DNA of 64,000 nt from JADJDM01 sp044352985 (GTDB lineage Bacteria > Bacteroidota > Bacteroidia > B-17B0 > Aurantibacillaceae). The translations under genes and the position numbers were made by a program. Positions within the stretch are counted from its first letter, which is position 1, and every line of letters starts with the position of its first letter. This document shows, piece after piece, positions 43,425 to 51,920 of this stretch. The DNA lies in assembly GCA_044352985.1 (NCBI GenBank), contig JBILCU010000006.1, positions 62,001 through 126,000 of the forward strand, given 5' to 3'. The notes beneath the pieces were generated by a model, which was not told the origin of the DNA, did not search any database, and worked only from the letters and a program-made list of their open reading frames with translations.

Positions 43425-43757
43425 ATGAAATCACTTTATTTATTATTGTTTCTTTTGTTTTCATCGTTTTTATTTTCGCAAAAAATTTATTCGGTTAAAT
43501 ACGCTAATCAGGCGGATGTAAAAGTGTTTGTTGTAAACTATGAAAATCAGGCAGACTTAAGTGTTTATAAAGTTAAATATGCTAATGAAGCGGGAAAGAA
43601 CGATGGAAACTGGTTTTTTGTAGAGTACGAAAATCAAGCAGATAAAAAAATAATTTTTGTTGACTATGAAAATCAGGCAGACTTAAAAATTTTCTTTGTA
43701 AAGTATAAAAATCAAGCAGGCTGGAGAAACAAAAGTAAATCACATTTATTGTTTTAA
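43425..43757 (+). CDS. Exported 13-residue-repeat protein (DUF6150-like)
   Basis: 110 aa with a signal peptide (KSLYLLLFLLFSSFLFSQ). The mature chain is almost entirely a repeat with a tyrosine every 13 residues: Y26 ANQAD, Y39 ENQAD, Y52 ANEAG, Y68 ENQAD, Y81 ENQAD, Y94 KNQAG. Only the third-to-fourth spacing is different (16), giving two sets of three. Each repeat is a hydrophobic strand followed by YxNQAD, so a small beta-repeat structure is likely. Similar sequences are catalogued as DUF6150; function unknown. Short stand-alone gene between rpiB and ricT. Confidence 0.8.
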   Translation: MKSLYLLLFLLFSSFLFSQKIYSVKYANQADVKVFVVNYENQADLSVYKVKYANEAGKNDGNWFFVEYENQADKKIIFVDYENQADLKIFFVKYKNQAGWRNKSKSHLLF

Positions 43758-43820
43758 TTAGCGTTTTTTAATCCTAGTTAAATCCCATCTTTTTAATAAT
43801 TTCTCTGCTTAGTATTTTAG

Positions 43821-43828
43821 TATATTTG
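43821..43828 (+). promoter_or_regulatory. -7 element for ricT
   Basis: TATATTTG, a perfect TAnnTTTG, 21 bases before the ricT ATG. Confidence 0.45.
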
Positions 43829-43849
43829 GTTATTATTTAAAAATATAAA

Positions 43850-45148
43850 ATGAGTTGTAATACATGTAGTACGAATGGCAGGGGAAATTACAACGATCCT
43901 TCCGTTAAAGTAAAAGGTTGTGGTAGCAGTACCGGAACTTGTGATACCGGAGGTTGCAACAAATTAAATGTATTTGATTGGTTGGCAGATATGGAGCTTC
44001 CATCTGGTCAACAAGCTTTTGATATTGTTGAAGTTCGTTTTAAAAATTCTCGTAAAGAGTTTTTTCGTAATCATGAAAATTTAATACTAAGTATTGGAGA
44101 AGTTGTTGCTGTTGAGGCTTCACCCGGTCATGATATAGGCGTAGTTTCTGCTGTAGGCGAAGTGGTTCGGTTACAGATGAAGAAAAAGAAAATTAAAACA
44201 GATGCCGAAGAAATAAAAAAAATCTATCGAAAAGCAAAACAACAAGATATTGATAAATGGCACGAAGCACAAGCGCTTGAAACTCAAACCATGTATAAAG
44301 CAAGAACTTTTGCTTTGCATCATGGTTTACAAATGAAGATTAGTGATGTTGAATACCAAGGCGATAAAACAAAAGCAATTTTTTATTATACAGCAGAAGG
44401 AAGAGTAGATTTTAGGCAACTAATAAAAACTTTGGCTGAGCAGTTTCGTGTACGAATTGAAATGAAACAAATTGGTGCGCGACAGGAAGCTAGTCGTTTA
44501 GGAGCAATTGGCTCCTGTGGCAGAGAATTATGTTGTTCAACCTGGTTAACCGACTTTCGCTCTGTATCCACATCTGCAGCTCGTTATCAGCAATTATCAT
44601 TAAACCCATTGAAATTAGCCGGACAATGCGGTAAATTAAAATGTTGTTTAAACTATGAATTAGATTCTTATTTAGATGCGATTAAAGATTTTCCAAATAC
44701 AGAAAATTTAAAATTAAAGACAGCAAGAGGTACAGCGGTTCATCAAAAGACAGATATATTTAAACGAATCATGTGGTTTTCTTATTTTGATGATATGAGC
44801 AATTTTATTGCAGTTTCTGTTGATGATGTAAAAAAAGTAATTGAGTTAAATAAAGCAGGTCAAATGCCAGAACAGTTGAATGTTGTTCAAACTGTTGCAC
44901 AAGAAAAAGATGAGGCGCCAGATTATGAAAATGTAGTTGGTCAGGATAGCATCACTCGTTTTGATAAAAACAAAAATCAAAAACGAAATCAACAAGCAAG
45001 GCCAAAACAACAACGGAACCCAAACCCAAACCCAAACAATCAACCTAATCAGCAGCGACCAAAACAACAATTTAAACCTAACCAACCAAATAGGGGAAAT
45101 AGAAATAATTCTCCTAAAAATCCGTCAAACAATTCTAAACCACAGTAA
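43850..45148 (+). CDS. ricT: RicT/YaaT-like PSP1-domain protein
   Basis: 432 aa. A Cys-rich N-terminus (C3, C6 then CGSSTGTCDTGGC) precedes the PSP1/RicT core: VEVRFKNSRKEFFRN, EASPGHDIGVVSAVGEVV, FYYTAEGRVDFRQLIK, RIEMKQIGARQEASRLG. Two cysteine clusters follow, CGRELCCSTW (~224) and QCGKLKCCLNYE (~263), which in Bacillus YaaT contribute to Fe-S clusters of the Y-complex acting with RNase Y. The last ~60 residues are a low-complexity Asn/Pro/Gln tail, encoded in part by a CCCAAA repeat near 45019. In Bacteroidota it is conserved beside gldH, as here (start follows the stop directly). Confidence 0.9.
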   Translation: MSCNTCSTNGRGNYNDPSVKVKGCGSSTGTCDTGGCNKLNVFDWLADMELPSGQQAFDIVEVRFKNSRKEFFRNHENLILSIGEVVAVEASPGHDIGVVSAVGEVVRLQMKKKKIKTDAEEIKKIYRKAKQQDIDKWHEAQALETQTMYKARTFALHHGLQMKISDVEYQGDKTKAIFYYTAEGRVDFRQLIKTLAEQFRVRIEMKQIGARQEASRLGAIGSCGRELCCSTWLTDFRSVSTSAARYQQLSLNPLKLAGQCGKLKCCLNYELDSYLDAIKDFPNTENLKLKTARGTAVHQKTDIFKRIMWFSYFDDMSNFIAVSVDDVKKVIELNKAGQMPEQLNVVQTVAQEKDEAPDYENVVGQDSITRFDKNKNQKRNQQARPKQQRNPNPNPNNQPNQQRPKQQFKPNQPNRGNRNNSPKNPSNNSKPQ

Positions 45149-45643
45149 ATGAAACACTTGTTTTACGTTATAATTTTAATTGGATTGATTTCGTGTAATA
45201 AAAACGTTGTGTTTAGCGAGTACAAAAGTATTCCTGAAGATAAAGGTTGGGCAGTAAACAACAAAATTTCTTTAGAAGCAGAATTAATGGATACCATTTC
45301 AAAACACGATGTGTATATCAATATTCGTCATGCGGATTTGTATCCATATCGTAATTTGTTTTTGTATTTGCATACAAAATATCCAAATGGTGTTTTAAAA
45401 ACGGATACGCTAGAGTGTTTACTTGCTGATGAAAAAGGAAATTGGTTAGGAAGCGGTGCAGGGGAATTGTGGGATCATTCTATTCCATTTAAACGCAACA
45501 CACGTTTCCCAATGAGCGGAAAATATACATTTACTTTTGAGCAGGCAATGCGTTACGGCGATCAACCTGCTATAGATCCGCTACCTTTTGTTTTAGATAT
45601 TGGGTTAACAATTGAGAAAAGTGAAATAAAAGAAGGGAAATAA
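45149..45643 (+). CDS. gldH: Gliding motility lipoprotein GldH
   Basis: 164 aa with lipoprotein signal KHLFYVIILIGLISC (Cys16). Then the GldH pattern: VFSEYKSIPEDKGWAVNN, VYINIRHADLYPYRNLFLYL, DTLECLLADEKGNWLGSG and a C-terminal FTFEQAMRYGDQPAI region. GldH is needed for gliding and T9SS function in Flavobacterium and is anchored in the outer part of the cell envelope. Its ATG directly follows the ricT stop, a conserved pairing. Non-gliding Bacteroidota also carry it, so motility is not proven. Confidence 0.88.
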   Translation: MKHLFYVIILIGLISCNKNVVFSEYKSIPEDKGWAVNNKISLEAELMDTISKHDVYINIRHADLYPYRNLFLYLHTKYPNGVLKTDTLECLLADEKGNWLGSGAGELWDHSIPFKRNTRFPMSGKYTFTFEQAMRYGDQPAIDPLPFVLDIGLTIEKSEIKEGK

Positions 45644-45644
45644 A

Positions 45645-46838
45645 TTACCCTTCAATCGCTTTTACACCGGGCAAGGTTCCTTGTTCAATGTATTCTAATA
45701 ATGCCCCGCCACCCGTACTTACATAACTTACTTTTTCTGCAAAATGATATTTGTTAATAGCAGCAACAGAATCACCCCCACCGATTAATGAGAATGCCCC
45801 TTTTGAGGTTGCTTCCACAATACTTACCGCAACAGCTTTAGTGCCTTGTTCAAAACTGTTCATTTCAAAAACACCCATTGGCCCATTCCATAAAATAGTT
45901 TTTGATGCAGCAATAACTTCATTGTATTTCTTTATGGTTTCACTGCCAATATCCAATCCCATCCATCCATCTGGTATTTCATCAATTTTAGAGTATTGTG
46001 TATTGGCATCGTTGGCAAAATTATCAGCAATAATGGCATCTGTTGGAATGTATAAATTTACACCCTTTGCTTTTGCTTTAACCAAAAGGTCTTTTGCAAT
46101 TTCCAAACGGTCGTCTTCACACAAAGATTTACCAATTTTACCTCCGCTTGCTTTAACGAATGTAAAAGCCATGCCTCCACCAACAATGATGTTGTTTGCT
46201 TTCTCAAGCAATTGTTCAATGATTAAAATTTTGTCAGAAACCTTTGCTCCACCAACTATTGCTGTAAACGGCTTTTCGCTTTGCGTAAGCACTTTGTTGA
46301 TGCTGGCTACTTCGCCAGCCATTACATAGCCAAAACATTTTTGATCTGCATTAAAAAACTGCGCAATGATTGTAGTAGAAGCGTGTGCACGATGCGCTGT
46401 TCCAAAAGCATCATTCACATAAAAGTTGCCGTGTTTGCTTAATTTTTCAGCAAAAGCTACATCTCCTTTTTCCTCTTCTTTGTAAAAGCGAAGATTTTCC
46501 AATAACAAAATTTCCCCAGATTTTAAATTAGACGACAAATGAAATGCATCATCAGAAATACAATCAGTCGCAAATTTTACTTCCTTATTTAATATTTTTG
46601 ATAATGGTGCAACCAGATGTGTTAGGGAGTATTTATCTGTAGGGCCATCTTTTGGTCTTCCTAAATGAGACATCAATACCAATGATCCTCCATCGTTAAG
46701 GATTTTAGTTATGGTAGGTAGCGCCGCATTAATACGAGTAAAATCGGTTACATCAAATTGTTCGTTTAAAGGCACATTGAAATCAACGCGCATTACTACT
46801 TTTTTTCCTGAAAAATTAAATTGCTCAACTGTTTTCAT
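45645..46838 (-). CDS. pgk: Phosphoglycerate kinase
   Basis: 397 aa. VVMRVDFNVPLN near the start, LMSHLGRPKDG, NDAFGTAHRAHAST, CFGYVMAGEVAS, FTAIVGGAKVSDKI (with catalytic Lys) and a C-terminal IGGGDSVAAINKY followed by STGGGALLEYIEQGTLPGVKAI. All glycolytic Pgk hallmarks of both domains are present and full length. Last gene of the flippase-dut-pgk run on the minus strand; converges with gldH with one base between them. Confidence 0.96.
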   Translation of the reverse strand: MKTVEQFNFSGKKVVMRVDFNVPLNEQFDVTDFTRINAALPTITKILNDGGSLVLMSHLGRPKDGPTDKYSLTHLVAPLSKILNKEVKFATDCISDDAFHLSSNLKSGEILLLENLRFYKEEEKGDVAFAEKLSKHGNFYVNDAFGTAHRAHASTTIIAQFFNADQKCFGYVMAGEVASINKVLTQSEKPFTAIVGGAKVSDKILIIEQLLEKANNIIVGGGMAFTFVKASGGKIGKSLCEDDRLEIAKDLLVKAKAKGVNLYIPTDAIIADNFANDANTQYSKIDEIPDGWMGLDIGSETIKKYNEVIAASKTILWNGPMGVFEMNSFEQGTKAVAVSIVEATSKGAFSLIGGGDSVAAINKYHFAEKVSYVSTGGGALLEYIEQGTLPGVKAIEG

Positions 46839-46861
46839 CCTTGATATTTTAATTACTTAGA

Positions 46862-47296
46862 TTATTTTTTTCCTGTACTTCCAAATCCACCAGCACTTCT
46901 TTCACTTTTAGTAAGCTCATCCGTTAATTGCCAGTTCACTTGTTCGTGTTTAGCTATTACCATTTGTGCAATACGTTCCCCATCATTAATGACAAACTTT
47001 TCGTTTGAGATATTTACTAATAACACTTTTACCTCACCTCTGTAATCCGCATCAATAGTGCCAGGAGAGTTTAATACCGTTATGCCATATTTAAATGCTA
47101 AACCACTTCTTGGTCTTATTTGTGCTTCAAATCCAATTGGTAGCTCAATAAATAAACCAGTTGGAATTAATTTTCGTTCCAAAGGTTGTAATTCAATCGG
47201 GGAATCTATAAATGCTCTTAAATCCATTCCGGCAGCCGAAAAGGTTGCGTATTCCGGTAAAGGATGATGACTTTTATTAATGACTTTTACGTTCAC
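46862..47296 (-). CDS. dut: dUTP diphosphatase
   Basis: 144 aa trimeric dUTPase. All five motifs: AGMDLRAF (1), PRSGLAFKYG (2), NSPGTIDADYRGEVKVLLVN (3, with catalytic Asp), NDGERIAQMVI (4), and the C-terminal RSAGGFGSTGKK (5), which closes over dUTP. Removes dUTP to prevent uracil in DNA and supplies dUMP. Overlaps the flippase stop by four bases and precedes pgk by 23. Confidence 0.96.
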   Translation of the reverse strand: MNVKVINKSHHPLPEYATFSAAGMDLRAFIDSPIELQPLERKLIPTGLFIELPIGFEAQIRPRSGLAFKYGITVLNSPGTIDADYRGEVKVLLVNISNEKFVINDGERIAQMVIAKHEQVNWQLTDELTKSERSAGGFGSTGKK

Positions 47297-48765
47297 GAAT
47301 TTGATTTTTTAAAATTAGGATATTCGAATTTGTAAAATAAAAAACAATAAATAATAAACAAAATATTATTTAAACACAATTCAGCGAAGTTGGAAAAACT
47401 TCCTTTGTAAGTAAGCGATAGTAAGTAAAATAAAATGGCGAAGCCAAAAAAGAAGAAAGCGTTTTTTAAATTGTACTTAACGGGATAAAATTTTTGACCG
47501 AATAAATAGGAAACAACCATCATGCTGCCGTATGAAAAGAAAGTTGCCCAAGCAGAAGCGGTATAACTGTATGTTGGAATAAAAACAAAGTTGATGAACA
47601 ACGTTATAATTGCTCCAAACACGGTTATTACTGCCCCAAATTTCGTTTGTCCGGTTAGTTTGTACCAAATGGAAAGATTATAATAAATGCCCAGAAACAA
47701 ATTTGCCATTAATAGAATCGGCACCACATGGATACCTTGACGATATGGCATGCTTACAAACAACTGAATCCATTTTAAATTCATCATTGTACCTAAAAAC
47801 AATAAAGAACACGCGATAATAAAATACTTCATAACTAACGCGTTCATTTTTTTAGAATCGGCACTGCTTACATTACTAAAAAAGAAAGGTTCAGCGGCAT
47901 AACGAAATGCTTGAATAAAAATGGTCATTAAAATAGAGATTTTATAACAGGCACCGTAAATACCAATTTCATTTAAACCGATATCACTCGGTAAAAGGTA
48001 TTTTAGTAAAATCCTGTCAAAAGTTTCGTTAATCATTCCGGCCAAACCCACAATAAGCAAAGGCAAGGCGTAACGAATCATTTTTTTCCAAAGTTCTTTA
48101 TCAAAAACATATTGAAAACCGGAAAATTCTTTTGCCAGTAGTAACAAGGAAAGTAAATTAGCAAAGAGGTTAGCTAAAAAAGAATAACCAATTCCTATTT
48201 CCGGGTTATACAGCTGGGCATAAATAGAAGTTTCCCCTGATTCAAAAGCGTTTTTGCAAACTATAAAATAAAATACATTTAAAAACACATTTAAAAAAAC
48301 GTTCACCATTTTTACCAAGGCAAATTTTTTGGCATTTCCATTTAAACGTAATCTCGCAAAAGGAATTGCCATAACTGCATCTGAGGCAATAATAAAAATA
48401 GACCAGATGATAAAGTTTAAATGGTTAGTATAACCTGTTGCTTCGGCGATGCTTCCAGAAAATAGTAAAAACAATAGGGATAAAGAAGCTGTTGACGCAA
48501 GAATGGAAATGAGAGCGGTGCTATACACTCTATCTTTTTCATCAGACTTACTGGCGAAATTAAAAAATGCCGTTTCCATTCCGTAAGTGAACAAGATGTT
48601 CATGAATGAGATGTAGGCATAGATTTCTGTATTTACACCAAAATCAACTGGCTTTTCGAAAATATATGTGAGTAGTGGGGTAAGTAAGTAATTGAGGAAC
48701 CTTGGAAAAATGGTGCTTAAACCATAAATAGCGGTTTGACTGGCCAGTTTTTTTAATGGGTTCAC
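47293..48765 (-). CDS. Polysaccharide/lipid flippase of the MOP (Wzx/MATE-like) superfamily
   Basis: 490 aa with about twelve to fourteen hydrophobic segments (e.g. TALISILASTASLSLLFLLFSG, IWSIFIIASDAVMAIPFA, YFIIACSLLFLGTMM, ITLFINFVFIPTYSYTASAWATFFSYGSM). The opening KKLASQTAIYGLSTIFPRFLNYLLTPL is typical of the oligosaccharide flippases of Bacteroidota. Probably moves undecaprenyl-linked glycans across the inner membrane for surface polysaccharide assembly. It heads the minus-strand run with dut and pgk; no glycosyltransferases adjoin. Confidence 0.83.
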   Translation of the reverse strand: MNPLKKLASQTAIYGLSTIFPRFLNYLLTPLLTYIFEKPVDFGVNTEIYAYISFMNILFTYGMETAFFNFASKSDEKDRVYSTALISILASTASLSLLFLLFSGSIAEATGYTNHLNFIIWSIFIIASDAVMAIPFARLRLNGNAKKFALVKMVNVFLNVFLNVFYFIVCKNAFESGETSIYAQLYNPEIGIGYSFLANLFANLLSLLLLAKEFSGFQYVFDKELWKKMIRYALPLLIVGLAGMINETFDRILLKYLLPSDIGLNEIGIYGACYKISILMTIFIQAFRYAAEPFFFSNVSSADSKKMNALVMKYFIIACSLLFLGTMMNLKWIQLFVSMPYRQGIHVVPILLMANLFLGIYYNLSIWYKLTGQTKFGAVITVFGAIITLFINFVFIPTYSYTASAWATFFSYGSMMVVSYLFGQKFYPVKYNLKNAFFFFGFAILFYLLSLTYKGSFSNFAELCLNNILFIIYCFLFYKFEYPNFKKSNS

Positions 48766-48987
48766 AGAATTAATTTAAAAGGCTGAAATTACAATTTAAT
48801 GAGTAAACAAAAAAGATGAATTACAAACAGAAAAAGTAGAAGGTGAATAAATATTACTTTTTAGTGAACTCTAAAGGATTTAATGATATCCAAAAAAGGA
48901 AAAACAATTCAGTCGAATTAATTGAATCATTAGTTAAATTTTTCCTTAAATTAAAATTAGAGCAACACACGAAAAAACATTTAATTT

Positions 48988-49713
48988 TTATTTCCTTAAC
49001 TCAAAGTTTTGACCAAGGTAAACTCTTCTAACTTGTTCATCACCCGCTAAATCTTCAGCACCCCCTGCTTTAATAACTCTTCCTTCAAATAATAAGTAAG
49101 CTCTATCAGTAATGCTTAATGTTTCGTGCACATTATGATCAGTAATTAGTATACCAATGTTTCTTTCTTTTAATTTACTCACCACGCTTTGTATGTCTTC
49201 TACAGCTATAGGGTCAACACCCGCAAACGGCTCATCTAATAAAATAAATTTAGGGTTAGTTGCTAGGCAGCGTGCAATTTCTGTTCTTCTTCGCTCACCA
49301 CCTGATAATTGATCACCTAAATTTTTTCGTACATGGTTTAGATTAAAATCGGCTATCAGTGATTCTAGTTTATCTTCTTGTTCCTGCTTTGTTAGCCGCG
49401 TCATTTCTAACACTGCTTTTAAATTATCTTCTACACTTAATTTTCTAAATACCGAGGCTTCCTGGGGTAAATAGCCAATTCCAAGCTGAGCCCTTTTATA
49501 CATGGGCAAATTGGTAATTTCTTTATCGTCTAAAAATATTTTTCCGGAGTTAGGTTGCACCATACCAACAATCATGTAAAACGATGTGGTTTTACCTGCG
49601 CCATTTGGCCCTAATAAACCAACTATTTCACCTTGTTTTACTTCAATTGAAACTTCGTTAGCAACAGTTCTGCTTTTGTATTTTTTGATGAGTTTTTCTG
49701 AACGTAATACCAT
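48988..49713 (-). CDS. lptB: LPS export ABC transporter ATP-binding protein LptB
   Basis: 241 aa. Walker A GPNGAGKTTSFYMIVGMVQP, Q-loop YLPQEASVFRKL, signature LSGGERRRTEIARCLA, Walker B FILLDEPFAGVDPIAV and the H-switch ITDHNVHETLSI. The LDEPFAGVDPIAV block and ITDHNVHETL are specific to LptB. Powers extraction of lipopolysaccharide from the inner membrane with LptFG. Preceded by a cyclophilin gene (four-base gap). A 222-base region upstream of the flippase (48766-48987) carries no credible gene. Confidence 0.95.
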   Translation of the reverse strand: MVLRSEKLIKKYKSRTVANEVSIEVKQGEIVGLLGPNGAGKTTSFYMIVGMVQPNSGKIFLDDKEITNLPMYKRAQLGIGYLPQEASVFRKLSVEDNLKAVLEMTRLTKQEQEDKLESLIADFNLNHVRKNLGDQLSGGERRRTEIARCLATNPKFILLDEPFAGVDPIAVEDIQSVVSKLKERNIGILITDHNVHETLSITDRAYLLFEGRVIKAGGAEDLAGDEQVRRVYLGQNFELRK

Positions 49714-49717
49714 GATA

Positions 49718-50623
49718 TTATTTTTTTGATTGAAGTAATGTAATTTTCATTCTTACATTTTCAATTGGTCGATCATTGTTCTCTGTTTTTTCGTTTGCAA
49801 TTTTATCAATTACATCAATGCCGTATAGCACTTCTCCGAAAACGGTATAATTGTTATCTAAATGCGGGGTACCTCCTATAGTTTTGTAAATTTTTTTTTG
49901 AATATCATTAAACGTATAATGAGGTAATTTTTCGTATCGAGTTAAAATAATAGGTTCTATAGCCTTTTTTAAATTAGTCAAACTATCTTTTAAATTTTTT
50001 TCTGTAAAGTAATTATACTTCTCTTTAGTTTTTTCGTTGCCCGCATTATTCAAATATTCATCTGTAAGTTGTTGAATGATTTGTTTATTAATGCGTAATT
50101 CAGTTTTTTTTAAGGTTTCGTCTGTATGAATTTTTCCTTGTACAATATAAAATTGACAACCCGACGAAGCTTTCAGGGGATTGATTTCATCTCCTTCTCT
50201 AGCTGCGCATAACATTCCTTTACGATGAAAAAACGTTTGATTAAATTCTGCAGGAATAGTATATCCAACATCTCCGTCTCCTAAAAATTGATCTTTTGTT
50301 GCTTTTTTCGAATCGGGGTCACCCCCTTGAATCATAAAATTATTTATTACGCGATGAAACAAAAGACTATCATAAAATTTATTATTGATTAATTTAATAA
50401 AATTATCTCTATGTAAGGGCATTTCGTTGTAAAGAATCAACAACATATTTCCTTTGCCAGTTTCTATTTTTAAAAGATAATTATTTGGATAAATTTTTTT
50501 TATTTTTTTTACTGCTTGACGTTCATTTTTAAAAAGATAGTAAATAATATTGTCCTGAGCCAAAACATGAAATTGAAAAAAAAGTGAGATTAAAAAGAAA
50601 CAACAGGTCTTTTTTATGTTCAT
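49718..50623 (-). CDS. Exported cyclophilin-type peptidyl-prolyl isomerase
   Basis: 301 aa with a signal peptide (CCFFLISLFFQFHVLAQ). Cyclophilin blocks GNMLLILYNEMPLHRDNFI, FYDSLLFHRVINNFMIQGGDP, AEFNQTFFHRKGMLCAAR and SGCQFYIVQGKIH. A Lys/Glu-rich helical insertion of ~80 residues follows, before YTVFGEVLYGIDVIDKIAN resumes the domain. The insertion is common in Bacteroidota cyclophilins. Assists envelope protein folding, possibly linked to LPS transport through its neighbour lptB. Confidence 0.9.
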   Translation of the reverse strand: MNIKKTCCFFLISLFFQFHVLAQDNIIYYLFKNERQAVKKIKKIYPNNYLLKIETGKGNMLLILYNEMPLHRDNFIKLINNKFYDSLLFHRVINNFMIQGGDPDSKKATKDQFLGDGDVGYTIPAEFNQTFFHRKGMLCAAREGDEINPLKASSGCQFYIVQGKIHTDETLKKTELRINKQIIQQLTDEYLNNAGNEKTKEKYNYFTEKNLKDSLTNLKKAIEPIILTRYEKLPHYTFNDIQKKIYKTIGGTPHLDNNYTVFGEVLYGIDVIDKIANEKTENNDRPIENVRMKITLLQSKK

Positions 50624-50632
50624 AAATTTTAT

Positions 50633-50640
50633 TACTTTTG
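50633..50640 (+). promoter_or_regulatory. -7 element for the small lipoprotein gene
   Basis: TACTTTTG, perfect TAnnTTTG, leaving a leader of about 35 bases before the ATG at 50683. -33 not clear. Confidence 0.4.
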
Positions 50641-50682
50641 TTTAAAGCACATAAAATTAGTTTATTATCATAACAATATATA

Positions 50683-51108
50683 ATGAAAAAAATTAAAATT
50701 ACAGATTTTGTTATTTTAACATCGGTAGCAATAATTGTTTTATTTTCATTTTCATGTAACAAGCCAAAGCCTTGTAAAGCTATTATAACAGTTAAAGATA
50801 GTGCCGGAATAGCAGTACAGCAAGGCATTTCAGTTAAATTATTTGCAACGGTAACCACCCAAACGGGCACCACAACTGCTGATTTAACTGCTGAAGGAAC
50901 AACTGATGCTAAAGGACAAGTTGAGTTTACTTTTAAGCTTCCTGCAATTATGGATATACGCGCCGAAAAACCAAGTTGTACCTCTTCGTTACCAAGTACA
51001 GATAATACAGGTCAATACATCCCAGGAGTATATTGCAAAGGAAGAGGAATTGTAAAGTTTGAAGAAAAAGACGAGCCAAACGAAAAAACAGTTTACTTAA
51101 CTTACTAA
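50683..51108 (+). CDS. Small lipoprotein with carboxypeptidase-regulatory-like beta domain
   Basis: 141 aa. Hydrophobic signal KITDFVILTSVAIIVLFSFSC with a lipobox cysteine at ~25, then CKAIITVKDSAGIAVQQGISVKLFA, GTTDAKGQVEFTFKLPAIMDI and KPSCTSS, an outline of the CarboxypepD-regulatory/Ig-like domain with two potential disulphide cysteines. Probably an envelope lipoprotein of unknown role. Divergent from the cyclophilin gene, sharing a 59-base promoter region. Confidence 0.65.
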   Translation: MKKIKITDFVILTSVAIIVLFSFSCNKPKPCKAIITVKDSAGIAVQQGISVKLFATVTTQTGTTTADLTAEGTTDAKGQVEFTFKLPAIMDIRAEKPSCTSSLPSTDNTGQYIPGVYCKGRGIVKFEEKDEPNEKTVYLTY

Positions 51109-51121
51109 GTTATCCTACATA

Positions 51122-51811
51122 TTAAAACCACTTGTATTTGTCGGTTAGTTTATTTAAAAAACCTCTTTTTTTGTTATTATGTTTTGATTTAATATCTGAT
51201 TTAGGATAAACAGGAAAACTTACACCTAACTGATAAAAAGCATCAATTATTCCAAATCGATTATCTATTTCAGCAAATCGATAACGAAAATCACCGTAAA
51301 GGTTAAAGCCAGGAAAAGGTTTTTCAAAGCCGATGCCTAAATCAAAACAGATATTTTTGTTTCTTACCCAAGAATTTTCAGTATAAAAAAATCGAGCGTT
51401 ACTAAAATCATTTTGTCCGGTATAAAACCCTTTCCATGATTGAAAACAGATGCCGGAAACAGTATAAATCATTACATCTTGATCAACAATATGAGCCAAT
51501 GCATTTAGAGATAAAACCAAATTATTACTGCTTACATTTTTCCAGGTTGGCGCCAATTGAAAAGAGGGGGTTCGAAAATATTCTAATGAAAAACGTAAAT
51601 TATTTTCTGTTAAGTACGAGCTACGAAACGACCAGCCTAAATGATAAGGGTTTTCACTATAGTTTCTAAAAATATTAACGCTAGATAGATTAATAGAGCC
51701 ACCAATGAATAAATAAGGAGATGTTCTTTTTTGTTGAAAAAATGAGGTTTGCGCTTTTGAAAACGATATAAATAAAATGAAAAAAACTACTAATAATAAA
51801 CTCTTTTTCAT
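51122..51811 (-). CDS. Exported hypothetical protein, outer-membrane-like
   Basis: 229 aa from the ATG at 51809-51811 (a GTG two codons earlier is also possible). Signal peptide KKSLLLVVFFILFISFSKAQ. Strand-rich mature part with recurring aromatic/glycine patterns (SPYLFIGGSINLSSVNIF, HLGWSFRSSYLTENNLRFSLEY, CFDLGIGFEKPFPGFNLYGDFRYRF) and a basic tail after SFPVYPKSD. It looks like a small outer-membrane barrel; family not recognised. Convergent with the lipoprotein gene. Confidence 0.6.
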   Translation of the reverse strand: MKKSLLLVVFFILFISFSKAQTSFFQQKRTSPYLFIGGSINLSSVNIFRNYSENPYHLGWSFRSSYLTENNLRFSLEYFRTPSFQLAPTWKNVSSNNLVLSLNALAHIVDQDVMIYTVSGICFQSWKGFYTGQNDFSNARFFYTENSWVRNKNICFDLGIGFEKPFPGFNLYGDFRYRFAEIDNRFGIIDAFYQLGVSFPVYPKSDIKSKHNNKKRGFLNKLTDKYKWF

Positions 51812-51920
51812 ACTCACAATTTACAAAAAACAATTATGGTACACCAAACATTTAACACATGTTTAAGATTAAAAGAATTATTGATTAATCGTATTTATAT
51901 TTAATTTTAATCACTCGCAA

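Noticed and set aside
45019..45040. CCCAAA tandem repeat considered as telomere-like or slipped-strand phase switch
   Set aside because: It is in frame and encodes the NPNPNPN part of the RicT tail; three units only, no evidence of length switching.
45751..46329. Long 192-codon frame opposite pgk
   Set aside because: Antisense to the conserved pgk coding sequence; its residues are mirror-image artefacts of pgk codons.
48843..49031. 62-codon plus-strand frame between the flippase and lptB
   Set aside because: Basic low-complexity sequence with no signal or domain, running into the end of lptB on the opposite strand; no ribosome-binding site. Chance frame.
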